Source: Terrimesophilobacter sp044464485 (lineage in GTDB: Bacteria > Actinomycetota > Actinomycetes > Actinomycetales > Microbacteriaceae). Taken from it: a DNA stretch of 64,000 nucleotides. Position 1 is the stretch's first letter. Every line of letters starts with the position of its first letter. The notes below the pieces were generated by a model. That model saw only the letters and a program-made list of their open reading frames with translations. It ran no database searches and was not told the origin of the DNA. The stretch is taken from assembly GCA_044464485.1 (NCBI GenBank), contig JBIQLG010000003.1, positions 62,001 to 126,000 on the forward strand. Direction: 5' to 3'. The translations under genes were made by a program, and so were the position numbers. Of the stretch, positions 8,358 through 17,630 are shown one piece after another.

Positions 8358-10424
8358 ATGCCGCCCGTCGTCCCGATGCCCGATCCGCTGGATGGTCTCG
8401 GTGCTCGGTTGACGGCGTCGGGCGGCGAAGTGAAAGTGTATTCCGCGAGCGCGACCGCACTGGAGTTATGCCTGTTCTCTCGCAAGGACCCGGCGTGGAT
8501 TACCGACACGATCGACTTCGAGAAAAACGAATCCAACGTGTGGACGGCGACGTCGCCCCAACTGGTTGCTGGACGCAACTACACGATCCGTGCGAGCGGC
8601 CCGCGCGCGGGTGGCGCCAAGTCACGGCCGGGGCGCTTTGATCCCGAACTCCACCTCATCGACCCCTACGCTCGTGGTCTCACACGAACCGCGAACGGCG
8701 ACTGGCGCTCGTGCATTCTGGATGATCACTTCGACTGGTCGGGAACGGTCAAACCCGCGACGCCGCGTGACCAGACAATTATTTACGAGGCGCACGCGAA
8801 GGGAATGACGAAACTCAATCCTCTGGTTCCCGAGGAGCTCCGCGGCAGTTATGCGGGTTTTGCCCACGACTCCACCATCAACTATCTGCATTCGCTCGGT
8901 GTGACCGCCGTAGAGTTCCTGCCGGTACAACAGTTCGTCACCGAGCAGCGGCTCGTGAAGATGGGTTTGCGCAACTACTGGGGATACAACAGTCTGAATT
9001 TCTTCACACCGCACGCGCAATGGGCCTCGGCGAAAGCCCAGGCGGCAGGGCCCGAAGCCATTGTGCGCGAATTCAAGGGAATGGTTCGACTGCTCCACGA
9101 GGCCAACATCGAGGTAATTCTTGACGTCGTGTATAACCACACGTCCGAGGAGGGCCCCGGTGGTCCGACCACGAGCCTGCGCGGCCTTGATGACGCGACC
9201 TACTATCGACAGACATCGTCAGGAGACTATGTCGACGTCACGGGATGCGGCAATTCCCTCAATGCGGCGAGCCCGGTGGTGCAGAGGCTCATCCTGGATT
9301 CGCTCCGGTACTGGACCAATGAAATGCAGGTGGACGGGTTTCGATTCGATCTCGCGGCAACGCTCGGACGGGATGCGGCAGGCAACTTCGATCCCAACCA
9401 TCCGCTCCTCACGTCAATCGTGAGCGATCCGTCGCTCTCCGGGATAAAGATGATCGCAGAGCCCTGGGATGTGGGCGAAGGGGGCTGGCAAACCGGAAAT
9501 TTCCCCGATGGCTGGATGGAATGGAATGACGGCTACCGGGATCGCGTGCGTGACTTCTGGCTCACCGACATCGCGGCGGCGCGCGCGAACGGCTCGGCCC
9601 CCATCGGTATCGGACCCTTCGCCACGCGGCTCTCAGGTTCATCGCATGACTTTTCTGCTCGGCGCGGACCCACCGCGTCCGTGAATTTTGTGACAGCCCA
9701 CGATGGGTTCACCCTCGCCGACCTGACGACGTATAACGAGAAACACAATCTCGGCAATGGCGAAGACAATCGGGATGGCACCAATGACAACCACTCGTTC
9801 AACCACGGCGTAGAGGGGCCCACGGAGAACGAGGAGTTGGAGAATGTCCGCCGCAAAGCGATGCGGAACCTGCTTGCGACTCTTCTGCTTTCCGCGGGAA
9901 CACCCATGCTCACGGCAGGCGACGAAATGGGAAGAAGCCAGCGCGGGAACAACAACGCCTACTGCCATGACGATGAGTTGAGCTGGTTACCCTGGAACCT
10001 TGAACCCTGGCAGGATGACTTGCGCAAAGTCACGAGTGCCATCATCAAGTTCCGCCGCGGCAACCCGGCCGTTCGGCCGAGAAATTACGGCGTGTGGGGC
10101 GAAACCCTGGAAACCGCAACGCAAATGGACTGGTTCAACGCGTCGGGCCAATCGATGTCTCTCGACGACTGGAACTCCCCCTCAGAGCGAACGCTGCAAT
10201 ACCTCGCCGCGTCGAACCACGAAATCGACGGGTTCAACCGCATCCTTCTCATCGTCCACGGTGTGGAAGCGCCGGAAACCGTCACTCTCCCCGCGCACAC
10301 CGGCGTGAATTCGTACACCCTGCTCATGGACAGCGCGTGCGACTCTCTGGAATCTGAGGTGCATGCCCCCGGAACCGAGCTGACCATGGCGCCAACGTCT
10401 GTGAAGCTTCTTCAGGCCCACTGA
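8358..10424 (+). CDS. glgX: Glycogen debranching enzyme GlgX (GH13 isoamylase type)
   Basis: Cleaves alpha-1,6 branches of limit glycogen in the cytoplasm. It has 688 residues. An N-terminal CBM48-like beta domain (about 1-120) precedes the GH13 barrel: VEFLPVQQF, DVVYNHTSEEG, then DGFRFDLAATLGRD with nucleophile about D331, IAEPWDVG with acid/base about E368, and TAHDGFTLADL with about D449. HDDELSWLPW near residue 540 is typical of GlgX. The frame is open further upstream, but that part is antisense to the desulfurase N-terminus, and the ATG at 8358 has the promoter hexamer at the right distance. No other glycogen gene is adjacent. Confidence 0.93.
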   Translation: MPPVVPMPDPLDGLGARLTASGGEVKVYSASATALELCLFSRKDPAWITDTIDFEKNESNVWTATSPQLVAGRNYTIRASGPRAGGAKSRPGRFDPELHLIDPYARGLTRTANGDWRSCILDDHFDWSGTVKPATPRDQTIIYEAHAKGMTKLNPLVPEELRGSYAGFAHDSTINYLHSLGVTAVEFLPVQQFVTEQRLVKMGLRNYWGYNSLNFFTPHAQWASAKAQAAGPEAIVREFKGMVRLLHEANIEVILDVVYNHTSEEGPGGPTTSLRGLDDATYYRQTSSGDYVDVTGCGNSLNAASPVVQRLILDSLRYWTNEMQVDGFRFDLAATLGRDAAGNFDPNHPLLTSIVSDPSLSGIKMIAEPWDVGEGGWQTGNFPDGWMEWNDGYRDRVRDFWLTDIAAARANGSAPIGIGPFATRLSGSSHDFSARRGPTASVNFVTAHDGFTLADLTTYNEKHNLGNGEDNRDGTNDNHSFNHGVEGPTENEELENVRRKAMRNLLATLLLSAGTPMLTAGDEMGRSQRGNNNAYCHDDELSWLPWNLEPWQDDLRKVTSAIIKFRRGNPAVRPRNYGVWGETLETATQMDWFNASGQSMSLDDWNSPSERTLQYLAASNHEIDGFNRILLIVHGVEAPETVTLPAHTGVNSYTLLMDSACDSLESEVHAPGTELTMAPTSVKLLQAH

Positions 10425-10456
10425 ACACGACGCTCGGCCCACCCCTCAGTCCGGCG

Positions 10457-11284
10457 TCACGTGACGTCGTTGCGCCAGCTCGTGAAGTATCCGATGCCTG
10501 CGGCCACCACGGCAAGCGACAGCAGCACCAGTCCGCCCTGCCACCAGTCGAGAGACTGCGTTTCTGCCGTCGCGGCTCCGAGCGACGTGAAGATGCTCGA
10601 ACCCACGAGCGCGTCGCTCGCCGCTCCGGGCAAGTACTGTCCAATTCCGGCAGTCCACTCCCAGAACGACGCCACAAGTCGCAGGATCGGCTCAATGAAT
10701 TGCGTGAACGCGAGCACGATCACAATCGCCGCAACCTGACTCGGGATGAGTGCTCCCAGCCCGACCCCGATCACCGCCCAGATGGCCATGGCGAGCACAA
10801 CGCGCGCGATCAGTGCCCAGGTGTCCGTGTGACCGAGTTGGGTTTGATGACCCGTTGCGGCAAGGATGCTGGCACCGAGCCCCACGCTCGCCACGAGGGC
10901 AGCGACCCCGTAGATCGCGCCCATGATCGCGAGTGAGAAGAGTTTCGCCGCCAGCACCCTTCCACGACGGGGTTCCGCGAGGAAGGTGGGGGTGAGGGTT
11001 TGATGCCGAAACTCCGTCGTCGTGGCAAGCGTGCCGAACAACACGGGAAACACGTATCCGACGCTCGACGCGATGCTGTAGATGATGGGAGGCAACGCCG
11101 AGTCGGGAATGTGCGGCGCATTCCCGCCAGATGCCGCCATCTGCTCGCCGAGCCCCCCGAACACACCGGCCAAGAGGCCAGCGGTGAACGCGACATAGCC
11201 GACCAGCACGATGAGCAGCACCCACCACATCCGCACGGAAAAGATTTTGGTGAATTCCGATCTGACGGCGCGAATGATGCTCAT
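10457..11284 (-). CDS. ABC transporter permease (ABC-2 type)
   Basis: Integral membrane partner of the ATPase encoded just upstream. It has 275 residues with about six hydrophobic segments: one after the N-terminal RSEFTKIFSVRMWW, then SVGYVFPVLFGTLATTTEFRHQT typical of ABC-2/NatB-like permeases, and a last helix LVLLSLAVVAAGIGYF. The start overlaps the ATPase stop as ATGA (11281-11284). Probable exporter or antimicrobial-resistance pump; substrate unknown. It converges with glgX across a 32-base gap with no obvious hairpin. Confidence 0.85.
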   Translation of the reverse strand: MSIIRAVRSEFTKIFSVRMWWVLLIVLVGYVAFTAGLLAGVFGGLGEQMAASGGNAPHIPDSALPPIIYSIASSVGYVFPVLFGTLATTTEFRHQTLTPTFLAEPRRGRVLAAKLFSLAIMGAIYGVAALVASVGLGASILAATGHQTQLGHTDTWALIARVVLAMAIWAVIGVGLGALIPSQVAAIVIVLAFTQFIEPILRLVASFWEWTAGIGQYLPGAASDALVGSSIFTSLGAATAETQSLDWWQGGLVLLSLAVVAAGIGYFTSWRNDVT

Positions 11285-12177
11285 GGTTTTCCTTCCTCAC
11301 CGACCAGGTCGAGAAACGCCTGCTCAAGCCCCGTGTGCTCGGTCGTGAGCTGGGTGAGTGCCACCCCGGCAGCGAGCGCGACTTCGCCGATCTCTCCCGC
11401 GTCCATCCCGGTGACTCCCCACCCGTCGCCCGTCGCGGCAATCTCTGCCCCCGCGGCGAGGAGCGCCGCGCGCAGTGCGTCACGGTCGGCCGAACTCACA
11501 ATCGTTCGTCGCGTCCCTTCGAGCCCGGAAAGCCCTCCCTCGTACACCAGTTCGCCGTGCGAAATGATGACCACTCTGTCGACGCTTTGCTGCACTTCGC
11601 TGAGCAAATGCGACGACACGAGCACTGTTCTGCCCTCGGAAGCAAGCTTCTTCAGAAACGACCTGATCCATTTGATTCCTTCCGGATCAAGTCCGTTGAC
11701 CGGTTCATCCAGGACAAGCACTCCAGGGTCTCCGAGAAGCGCGAACGCAAGCCCTAACCGCTGACGCATGCCCATGGAGTATCCGCCGACTCTCCGATCC
11801 GCATACTCGGCGATTCCCACTTGCGAGAGCACCTCATCGATGCGCGATCGGCTGATGCCGGCGGCCGTCGCGTATACGGCGAGATGGTTCCTCGCACTGC
11901 GACCGGGATGAAAACTTGACGCCTCCAGAGCGGTTCCCACAGCAGCAAGCGGATGGGGAAGTTCGTGGTAGGCGATCCCACCGAAGCTTGCGCTTCCCTG
12001 CGTCGGCCGAACGAGGCCGAGCAACATGCGCAACGTCGTCGTCTTTCCCGCGCCGTTGGGACCGAGGAAACCAGTCACGACACCGGGCTCGACGGTGAAA
12101 CTCAGATCACGAACGGCCTGCACGGATCCGAAGGTCTTGGAGAGACCTCGGATGTCGATGCTTGTTCTAGTTGACAT
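11281..12177 (-). CDS. ABC transporter ATP-binding protein
   Basis: ATPase of a two-gene ABC exporter. It has 298 residues. Walker A is GPNGAGKTTTLRMLLG, the signature-like region is YSMGMRQRLGLAFALLGDP, Walker B is VLVLDEPVNGLDPEG, and the H-loop is VSSHLLSEV. The C-terminal extension after residue 215 is typical of BcrA/NatA-like ATPases. The ATG at 12177 follows TACACT by six bases, so the operon mRNA is likely leaderless. The permease follows with a 4-base overlap. Substrate unknown. Confidence 0.9.
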   Translation of the reverse strand: MSTRTSIDIRGLSKTFGSVQAVRDLSFTVEPGVVTGFLGPNGAGKTTTLRMLLGLVRPTQGSASFGGIAYHELPHPLAAVGTALEASSFHPGRSARNHLAVYATAAGISRSRIDEVLSQVGIAEYADRRVGGYSMGMRQRLGLAFALLGDPGVLVLDEPVNGLDPEGIKWIRSFLKKLASEGRTVLVSSHLLSEVQQSVDRVVIISHGELVYEGGLSGLEGTRRTIVSSADRDALRAALLAAGAEIAATGDGWGVTGMDAGEIGEVALAAGVALTQLTTEHTGLEQAFLDLVGEEGKP

Positions 12178-12189
12178 AGAAAAAGTGTA
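12178..12189 (-). promoter_or_regulatory. Leaderless-type promoter of the ABC operon (TACACT, 6-base gap, ATG)
   Basis: TACACT at 12184-12189 on the minus strand, then six bases, then ATG. The 39-base interval to ung is unusually AT-rich for this genome. Confidence 0.5.
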
Positions 12190-12216
12190 AACAAAATTCG
12201 CGTGTCGGCAAAGTCC

Positions 12217-12897
12217 CTACGCGAGCGACCAGTCCACGGGTGCGGCCCCCTGCTCGACGAGAAGCTTATTCGCACGGCTGAACGGCCGCGACCCGAAGAA
12301 ACCGCGATTCGCCGACAGGGGGCTCGGATGCGCGGACGCGATAATGGGCGTCTCGCCGAGCAACGGCGCAAGGTTCTGGGCGTCCCTCCCCCACAAAATG
12401 GCCACGAGGGGCGCTTTTCTCGCCACGAGCGCCCTGATCGCGGTATCCGTGACGGTCTCCCATCCTTTGCCGCGATGCGAACCCGTCAGCCCGGACTGTA
12501 CCGTCAACACTCGGTTGAGCAGCATGACGCCTTGCTCGGCCCACGCGCTGAGGTCCGCATGATTCGGCGTCGCAACACCGAGATCATCGTGCAACTCTCG
12601 ATAAATGTTCTGCAGGCTCCGAGGTACCGGCCGCACGGAGCGATCAGCGGCAAACGCGAGTCCGATCGCGTGACCGGGTGTGGGGTAGGGGTCCTGACCA
12701 ACGATGAGCACGCGCACCCCGGAAAGCGGATACCCGAAAGCGCGAAGCACATTTTCGCCAGCGGGCAAATAGCGGCGGCCGGCCCGCGATTCCGTTCGCA
12801 GGAAGTTCCCAAGGTTTGCCACCACGTCCGCGGCGGGTGCCAGCGCGGCCGCCCATCCGGGATCGACAAGTTCCGTGAGGGGTTTGGGTGCCACCAT
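12217..12897 (-). CDS. ung: Uracil-DNA glycosylase
   Basis: Removes uracil from DNA in base-excision repair. It has 226 residues, normal for family 1. The water-activating motif is GQDPYPTPGHAIGLAFA, with the catalytic Asp in GQDPYP. The second conserved motif is HPSPLSANRGFFGSRPF with the catalytic His. LLNRVLTVQ and VAILWGRDAQ are also conserved. The start ATG (MVAPKPLTELV) lies six bases after TAGTCT, so the transcript is probably leaderless. It is divergent from the MFS gene. Confidence 0.96.
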   Translation of the reverse strand: MVAPKPLTELVDPGWAAALAPAADVVANLGNFLRTESRAGRRYLPAGENVLRAFGYPLSGVRVLIVGQDPYPTPGHAIGLAFAADRSVRPVPRSLQNIYRELHDDLGVATPNHADLSAWAEQGVMLLNRVLTVQSGLTGSHRGKGWETVTDTAIRALVARKAPLVAILWGRDAQNLAPLLGETPIIASAHPSPLSANRGFFGSRPFSRANKLLVEQGAAPVDWSLA

Positions 12898-12937
12898 GAC
12901 AGAAGACTACGACGCCATGACGCGCTATTGTGCGTTC
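12898..12937. promoter_or_regulatory. Back-to-back leaderless-type promoters for ung and the MFS gene
   Basis: On the minus strand TAGTCT (12904-12909) ends six bases before the ung ATG. On the plus strand TATTGT (12926-12931) ends six bases before the MFS ATG at 12938. The whole divergent control region is only 40 bases, so the two polymerases should compete. Confidence 0.5.
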
Positions 12938-14413
12938 ATGAGTCTTCTTCGCGGCAAGGGTGGCGCGGTCACAATCGGTCTAATCGGATTCCTCATATTT
13001 GTCGAGTTCGTCAGTGGAATTCTTCAGGGGTTTTACGTCCCGCTCATCCCCGACCTCGTGAAGTACTTGGGCATCCGGGATGCCGACTTCAACATTTTCG
13101 AGGGCGCACAACTCCTGCTCTCCGCGCTCGTGGTTCCCGTTCTTGCCAAGCTCGGCGACATGTACGGGCACAAGAGAATTCTGCTGATAGCGACGGTGCT
13201 CACGGCGGGCGCGACCTGGTGGCTGGCGTTCGCGGGAGACTTCACGAGCTTCCTGCTCGCCTGGACGCTGCAGGCCTTCTATGTTGTCTGGCTCCCGTTG
13301 GAAATTGCGCTCATCTTCGACAAAGGGCGACGGAGCGGTCGCGCGGCCTCTGACACCCGCAAGGCGGCCGGCCTACTGATCGTCGGGCTCGAATCGGGCG
13401 CTATCGCGGGAGCGCTCGGCGGCTCCGCAGTATTCGACGCCTTCGGCGGCGCGCAACACCTCGCCACTTCGGTCGTTCCCACCCTGATGGTGCCGGCAAT
13501 TGCGGTTTCCCTGGTGTTTTTCGTCATCCTGTTCGGGGTGCCCGAATCGGAGCCGCTGCCGGGACGCAGTCTGGACTGGGTGGGGTTCTCCATCCTTACA
13601 CTGGGACTGCTGCTGATCACTTCCGGCCTCACGTTCCTGAAATTCAACGACGACCAGTGGTGGCCATACGGGATCATGGTGCTCGGCATCCTGACGTTCT
13701 GGCCGTTCGTGAGATTCGAACTACGGCAAAAGGATCCCGCCATCGATATTCGCGTTCTGACTCAACCGAACATGTGGCCGGTGCAGCTGACCGCTTTTCT
13801 CGTCGGAATCAGCCTGCTCGGCGCGCAGGCCCCGCTGTCGACGTACGCGGGAACCGACCGATCGCTCGGATACGGTCTTGGTTTGAGTTCCGGCACCATC
13901 TCGATCCTGATCGGTCTCTACCTGATTTCCATGATCATCGGGGCACTCCTGTTCCCGCTCGTGTCACGCTGGAGAACTCCGCGATTCGCGCTCATCGTCG
14001 CATCGTTCCTCGTCGCCATCGGTTATTTGCTGTTCATCCCGCTTCACCTTGAAACCTGGCAGGTGTTCATGAACATGGTGATCGCGGGACTCGGAAGCGG
14101 TGCGCTCGTCGGCGCCATGCCGGCTGCTGCCGCCGCAGCCGCTCCTCGCGGGCAAACCGGAATTGCCTCCGCTCTCACCAACACGACGAAAACTATCGGC
14201 GGATCGTTCGCATCGTCGGTATTCGCCATTGTTCTCACCATCGGCGCCGTGCAGGTCGCGGGGGCAACGGCCGGAAGCCTCTTCGGCTACTACCTGGTGT
14301 GGACGATTTGCGGGGTCGGTGCGCTCGTGGCCGCAGTCCTCCTCTTCTTTGTTCCGAAACTCGCCTTCGCCGACTCCATCGAACCCTCCGAGGAAGCAAG
14401 GGTGACTGCATGA
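12938..14413 (+). CDS. MFS transporter, DHA2-like
   Basis: Multi-helix proton-driven transporter of 491 residues with about 14 hydrophobic segments. The loop 2-3 motif AKLGDMYGHKRILL is a clear MFS motif A, and the 14-helix layout and length match DHA2 exporters. I use ATG 12938 (MSLLRGKGG), which follows TATTGT by six bases; three upstream in-frame ATGs would extend into the ung start region. The stop overlaps the next start as ATGA, coupling it to the M20 amidohydrolase, so the pair may move and hydrolyse an N-acyl or peptide-like compound (inference). Confidence 0.87.
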   Translation: MSLLRGKGGAVTIGLIGFLIFVEFVSGILQGFYVPLIPDLVKYLGIRDADFNIFEGAQLLLSALVVPVLAKLGDMYGHKRILLIATVLTAGATWWLAFAGDFTSFLLAWTLQAFYVVWLPLEIALIFDKGRRSGRAASDTRKAAGLLIVGLESGAIAGALGGSAVFDAFGGAQHLATSVVPTLMVPAIAVSLVFFVILFGVPESEPLPGRSLDWVGFSILTLGLLLITSGLTFLKFNDDQWWPYGIMVLGILTFWPFVRFELRQKDPAIDIRVLTQPNMWPVQLTAFLVGISLLGAQAPLSTYAGTDRSLGYGLGLSSGTISILIGLYLISMIIGALLFPLVSRWRTPRFALIVASFLVAIGYLLFIPLHLETWQVFMNMVIAGLGSGALVGAMPAAAAAAAPRGQTGIASALTNTTKTIGGSFASSVFAIVLTIGAVQVAGATAGSLFGYYLVWTICGVGALVAAVLLFFVPKLAFADSIEPSEEARVTA

Positions 14414-15627
14414 AGCTCGTCGAACTGGCCGAGGAAGCGGCGGCATATGCGCACGAACTCCGGGCAGTGCGGCGCGATATCCATCGTCGGCCGGAGCTTG
14501 GGTTTCACACCAAAGAAACTCTCGAACGCGTCATCGCTTCGATTTCCGAGCTGCCCATCGAGATCATTCGTTCAGAATCCATGTCGGCGGCGGTTGTGCG
14601 CATTACCGGAGAGCAACCCGGTGAAACCGTTATTCTCCGCGCGGACCTCGACGCGCTCGCCCTCCACGAAGACACCGGATTGGATTTCGCATCGGAAATC
14701 CCCGGCCGCATGCACGCGTGCGGACACGATCTGCACGCCGCTATCGCGGTGGGCGCCATCCACTTGCTGGCCACCCACAAAAATCAGCTTGCTGGCGAAG
14801 TATTATTCATGCTTCAGCCGGGCGAGGAGGGATACCGCGGCGCAGACCTCATGCTCGAAGACGGTCTGCTGGAGCATGCTCGCGGCAACATCGTGGGAGC
14901 GTACGGATTGCACGTCATCAGCATTCTTCCGCGGGGAACTTTCGTCACGCGCCCCGGCACGCTGATGTCGGCCGCAGCAGAACTGGATGTCACGGTGCGA
15001 GGAGCCGGAGGTCACGGTTCTGCTCCTCACCTGGGCCGCGACCCCAATCAGGTACTTGCCGAGATCGTGACCGGTCTTCAAACCATGGTCACGCGGCGCT
15101 TCAACGCCTTCGATCCCGTCATCGTCACCGTCGGGTGGATGTCGGGCGGCGAGCGCGGCACAACCAACGTGATTCCTGACGCCGCCTCGTTCGGAGCAAC
15201 GGTGAGAACCTTCTCGCCGCAAAACCTGCGGGATGTTGAAACCTTCAGTGCGCAACTGGCAGAGGGAATAGCGAGCGCTTACGGGCTGAGCGCAGAAACA
15301 GATTTTCGCGTCATCACGATCCCGTTGCAGAACGCTCCTGAGCACGTTGCCCTTGCCGGCGGGGTGGCAACCGAAATGTTCGGCGCTGCGCGATTCCAGA
15401 TTGCGGAAACGCCGATCGGCGGCGCAGAGGACTTCGCCTCCATTCTGGCCGCCGTGCCCGGAGCGTTCGTGTTCGTGGGAGCATGCCCCCCAACGCTGGA
15501 CCCCGCGACAGCACCTAACAACCACTCGAACCTCGTGCAGTTCGACGAGTCCGTGCTGCCTGACGCTGCAGCCTATCTCGCAGCTCTCGCCTTCGCGAGG
15601 CTGGATGCCGTCAACTCTTCGGCGTGA
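14410..15627 (+). CDS. M20-family amidohydrolase
   Basis: Dinuclear-metal amidohydrolase of the hippurate/IAA-amino-acid hydrolase group, 405 residues. The metal-binding cysteine-histidine pair lies in MHACGHDLHAAIAVG, the catalytic Glu pair in QPGEEGYRGADLML, the dimerisation-domain motif is GAGGHGSAPHLGRDP, and a C-terminal His lies in NNHSNLVQFDE. RRDIHRRPELGF at the N-terminus is typical. It is coupled to the MFS gene by a 4-base overlap. Its 3' end overlaps the convergent SDR gene by 17 bases. Exact substrate unknown. Confidence 0.92.
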   Translation: MKLVELAEEAAAYAHELRAVRRDIHRRPELGFHTKETLERVIASISELPIEIIRSESMSAAVVRITGEQPGETVILRADLDALALHEDTGLDFASEIPGRMHACGHDLHAAIAVGAIHLLATHKNQLAGEVLFMLQPGEEGYRGADLMLEDGLLEHARGNIVGAYGLHVISILPRGTFVTRPGTLMSAAAELDVTVRGAGGHGSAPHLGRDPNQVLAEIVTGLQTMVTRRFNAFDPVIVTVGWMSGGERGTTNVIPDAASFGATVRTFSPQNLRDVETFSAQLAEGIASAYGLSAETDFRVITIPLQNAPEHVALAGGVATEMFGAARFQIAETPIGGAEDFASILAAVPGAFVFVGACPPTLDPATAPNNHSNLVQFDESVLPDAAAYLAALAFARLDAVNSSA

Positions 15628-16384
15628 GCGGGAACCTCGCAACCTTGTGAGGAGCCGCCTGAGCGACGGGCTTCACCGTGACGAGGTCCAGGTTCACGTG
15701 GCTGGGCAGACCCAGGGACAGCGCGATGACTTCGGCGATGTCATCGGCGGTCAGAGGATTGTCGACGCCGGCGTAGACGGCATCCGCTCGTTCCCGATCG
15801 CCGCCCATGCGTTTGAGTGAGAATTCGTCTGTCTTCACCATTCCCGGCGCAATTTCGATCACCCGAATCGGCTCGCCGGAAAGCTCGAGCCGCAGCACTC
15901 CGGCCATGGCATGCGCGGCAAATTTCGAACCGTTGTAACCGCCGCCGCCTTCATAGGGGATGTGACCCGCGATGGAGGTGAGCATCACGATGTCTGCGTA
16001 TCCGGTGTGGCGCGCACCTTCCCGCAGCAACGGGAGCAGCGCGGTGGTGACGCGCTTGACCGCGACGACGTTGACGTCGAACATGCGCGTCCAATCGTCC
16101 GGATCGCTTTCCTCAACCGAGTCGATGCCAAACGCTCCGCCGGCATTATTCACGAGGGCGTGCACGGGGCCATCCTGTTCCAGAAAGCCGCGCAGCGCGT
16201 CGACCTGTGACTGGTCTGTGAGATCGGCAGTAAAAACCTTCGAACCGGTGCGCGTCGCGAGTTCTTCAAGTCGCTCAGTCCTGCGGGCGACGCCCACGAC
16301 ATCCCACCCCTGCAGGCGAAGCAGTCGCACGGTTGCTTCGCCGATCCCTGAACTCGCACCCGTCACCACTGCACGTCGCACCAT
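15611..16384 (-). CDS. Short-chain dehydrogenase/reductase
   Basis: Classical SDR of 257 residues using NAD(P). The cofactor motif is TGASSGIGEATV near residue 8, the stabilising motif is NNAGGAFG, and the active-site Tyr and Lys lie in GGYNGSKFA. IEIAPGMVKTDEF is also conserved. The ATG at 16384 follows GGGAGG by seven bases, so it is preferred over ATG 16399 and 16435. It resembles NADP-dependent 3-hydroxy acid (serine-type) dehydrogenases, but the substrate is not certain. It converges with the amidohydrolase gene. Confidence 0.9.
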   Translation of the reverse strand: MVRRAVVTGASSGIGEATVRLLRLQGWDVVGVARRTERLEELATRTGSKVFTADLTDQSQVDALRGFLEQDGPVHALVNNAGGAFGIDSVEESDPDDWTRMFDVNVVAVKRVTTALLPLLREGARHTGYADIVMLTSIAGHIPYEGGGGYNGSKFAAHAMAGVLRLELSGEPIRVIEIAPGMVKTDEFSLKRMGGDRERADAVYAGVDNPLTADDIAEVIALSLGLPSHVNLDLVTVKPVAQAAPHKVARFPLTPKS

Positions 16385-16454
16385 CGTTTTGCCTCCCATC
16401 GAACTTTTACCATCTTGACAGGTTGACCACCGCAAGCAGTGTTAGCAAGAGGGA

Positions 16455-17564
16455 ATGGAATCGGCAGCAACCACGCACTCCCCGGTCAAAGGAACAACGC
16501 GCCTCCCGCTCTGGGACAACGCGCGTTTCCTTGCCGTCACGCTCGTGGTCGTCGGGCATTCAATCCAGCCGTTGACGCGCGATTCTGACGCCGCGTTCAC
16601 GCTGTACCTGCTCATCTACGCATTCCATATGCCCGCGTTTGCACTCATCAGCGGCTATTTCAGCAAGGCTGAATTGCCGACCAGGCGGTCCATCGTGAGC
16701 ACAATCTCCCATTTGATCGTGCCGTATTTCATCATGGAGTTGGCGTGGGCGATCGTTAAGTTCCTCATCGGCGGAGATCCCGGCTTCGATGTGACGAGCC
16801 CATCGTGGACGCTGTGGTTCCTGCTTTCGCTGGCAACATTCCGCGTCATCCTGCCGTACCTCGCCGTCATGCGTTGGCCTCTGATGATTTCGTTGGGGGT
16901 GTCCGTCGGCGTCGGATACATCAGCAGCGTTGACAGCACGTTTGCGTTGCTTCGCACCCTGGGCTTCCTGCCCTTTTTCGTGCTCGGTTGGAAGCTCTCA
17001 CAGGGCACACTTGTCGGTTGGTGGCTTTCGCTCGAGCGGATAGTTTGGCTGGTTCGCGCGGGGAGCCTGGCGCTCTTTGCAACGGGCATCGCGTTCATCG
17101 CCTCTCACGTCACCGCACTGCGGCAGGTCAACGCACCGCACTGGCTGTTTTACAGCCATTCATATGCCGACATGGGCGCGCCCGCGCTGCTAGCCGGCGG
17201 CGGCCGACTCGTGACCATCGCGGCAGCCGTAATCCTGAGTGCCGCATTCCTGACTCTGGTTCCGAGACGGAGCACGATATACACCGCCCTTGGCGCCGCG
17301 ACGATGTACGTCTACCTCTTGCACAGTTTCGTCCTCTATCCGATTCGCGAAAGCGGAGTCCTCGGCGGAAACCACTCGTCGCCCCTGCTCCTCTTCTTCT
17401 TGTGCGTGTTCAGCGTGGGGCTCTCCTTCTTCCTCGCGAGCGCTGACGTTCGTCGCCGGTTCCGCTTCCTGATCGAACCACAAACACAGTGGCTGTTCCG
17501 GGCAACCGACGTGGCTCCCCCGCGTTCATTACCCCGTGTTTCATCGTCTGTTGACCTCCGCTGA
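16455..17564 (+). CDS. Membrane acyltransferase (acyltransferase 3 / fucose-4-O-acetylase type)
   Basis: Polytopic membrane protein of 369 residues with about ten helices. RLPLWDNARFLAVTLVVVGHSIQPL near the N-terminus carries the conserved Arg and His of acyltransferase-3 enzymes, and YAFHMPAFALISGYFSK is the second conserved block. These proteins O-acylate carbohydrates at the cell surface; the target here is unknown. The ATG at 16455 has GAGGG immediately upstream, an unusually short spacing. A TTGACA at 16415-16420 may be its -35, with a poor -10 near 16440. The tail carries the -35 of metY. Confidence 0.87.
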   Translation: MESAATTHSPVKGTTRLPLWDNARFLAVTLVVVGHSIQPLTRDSDAAFTLYLLIYAFHMPAFALISGYFSKAELPTRRSIVSTISHLIVPYFIMELAWAIVKFLIGGDPGFDVTSPSWTLWFLLSLATFRVILPYLAVMRWPLMISLGVSVGVGYISSVDSTFALLRTLGFLPFFVLGWKLSQGTLVGWWLSLERIVWLVRAGSLALFATGIAFIASHVTALRQVNAPHWLFYSHSYADMGAPALLAGGGRLVTIAAAVILSAAFLTLVPRRSTIYTALGAATMYVYLLHSFVLYPIRESGVLGGNHSSPLLLFFLCVFSVGLSFFLASADVRRRFRFLIEPQTQWLFRATDVAPPRSLPRVSSSVDLR

Positions 17565-17579
17565 CCCGCTTTCTAGTCT
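17551..17579 (+). promoter_or_regulatory. metY promoter (TTGACC, 17-base spacer, TAGTCT)
   Basis: The best full two-box promoter in the window: TTGACC 17551-17556, exactly 17 bases, TAGTCT 17574-17579. The -35 lies inside the acyltransferase 3' end. The leader of about 45 bases ends with AAGGGAG before the metY ATG and is too short for a known SAM riboswitch. Confidence 0.65.
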
Positions 17580-17630
17580 CGGTAGCACCGGAGTCACACG
17601 ACCGCCGCGCACAGACCAAGGGAGCACATC

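Noticed and set aside
12171..12176. Perfect TTGACA on the plus strand
   Set aside because: It lies at the start of the ABC ATPase gene and points toward the 3' end of ung, with no plus-strand gene to serve and no matching -10 at 17 bases (AAATTC).
17580..17630. SAM riboswitch before metY
   Set aside because: The leader is only about 45 bases and shows no SAM-I, SAM-II or SAM-IV type helices.
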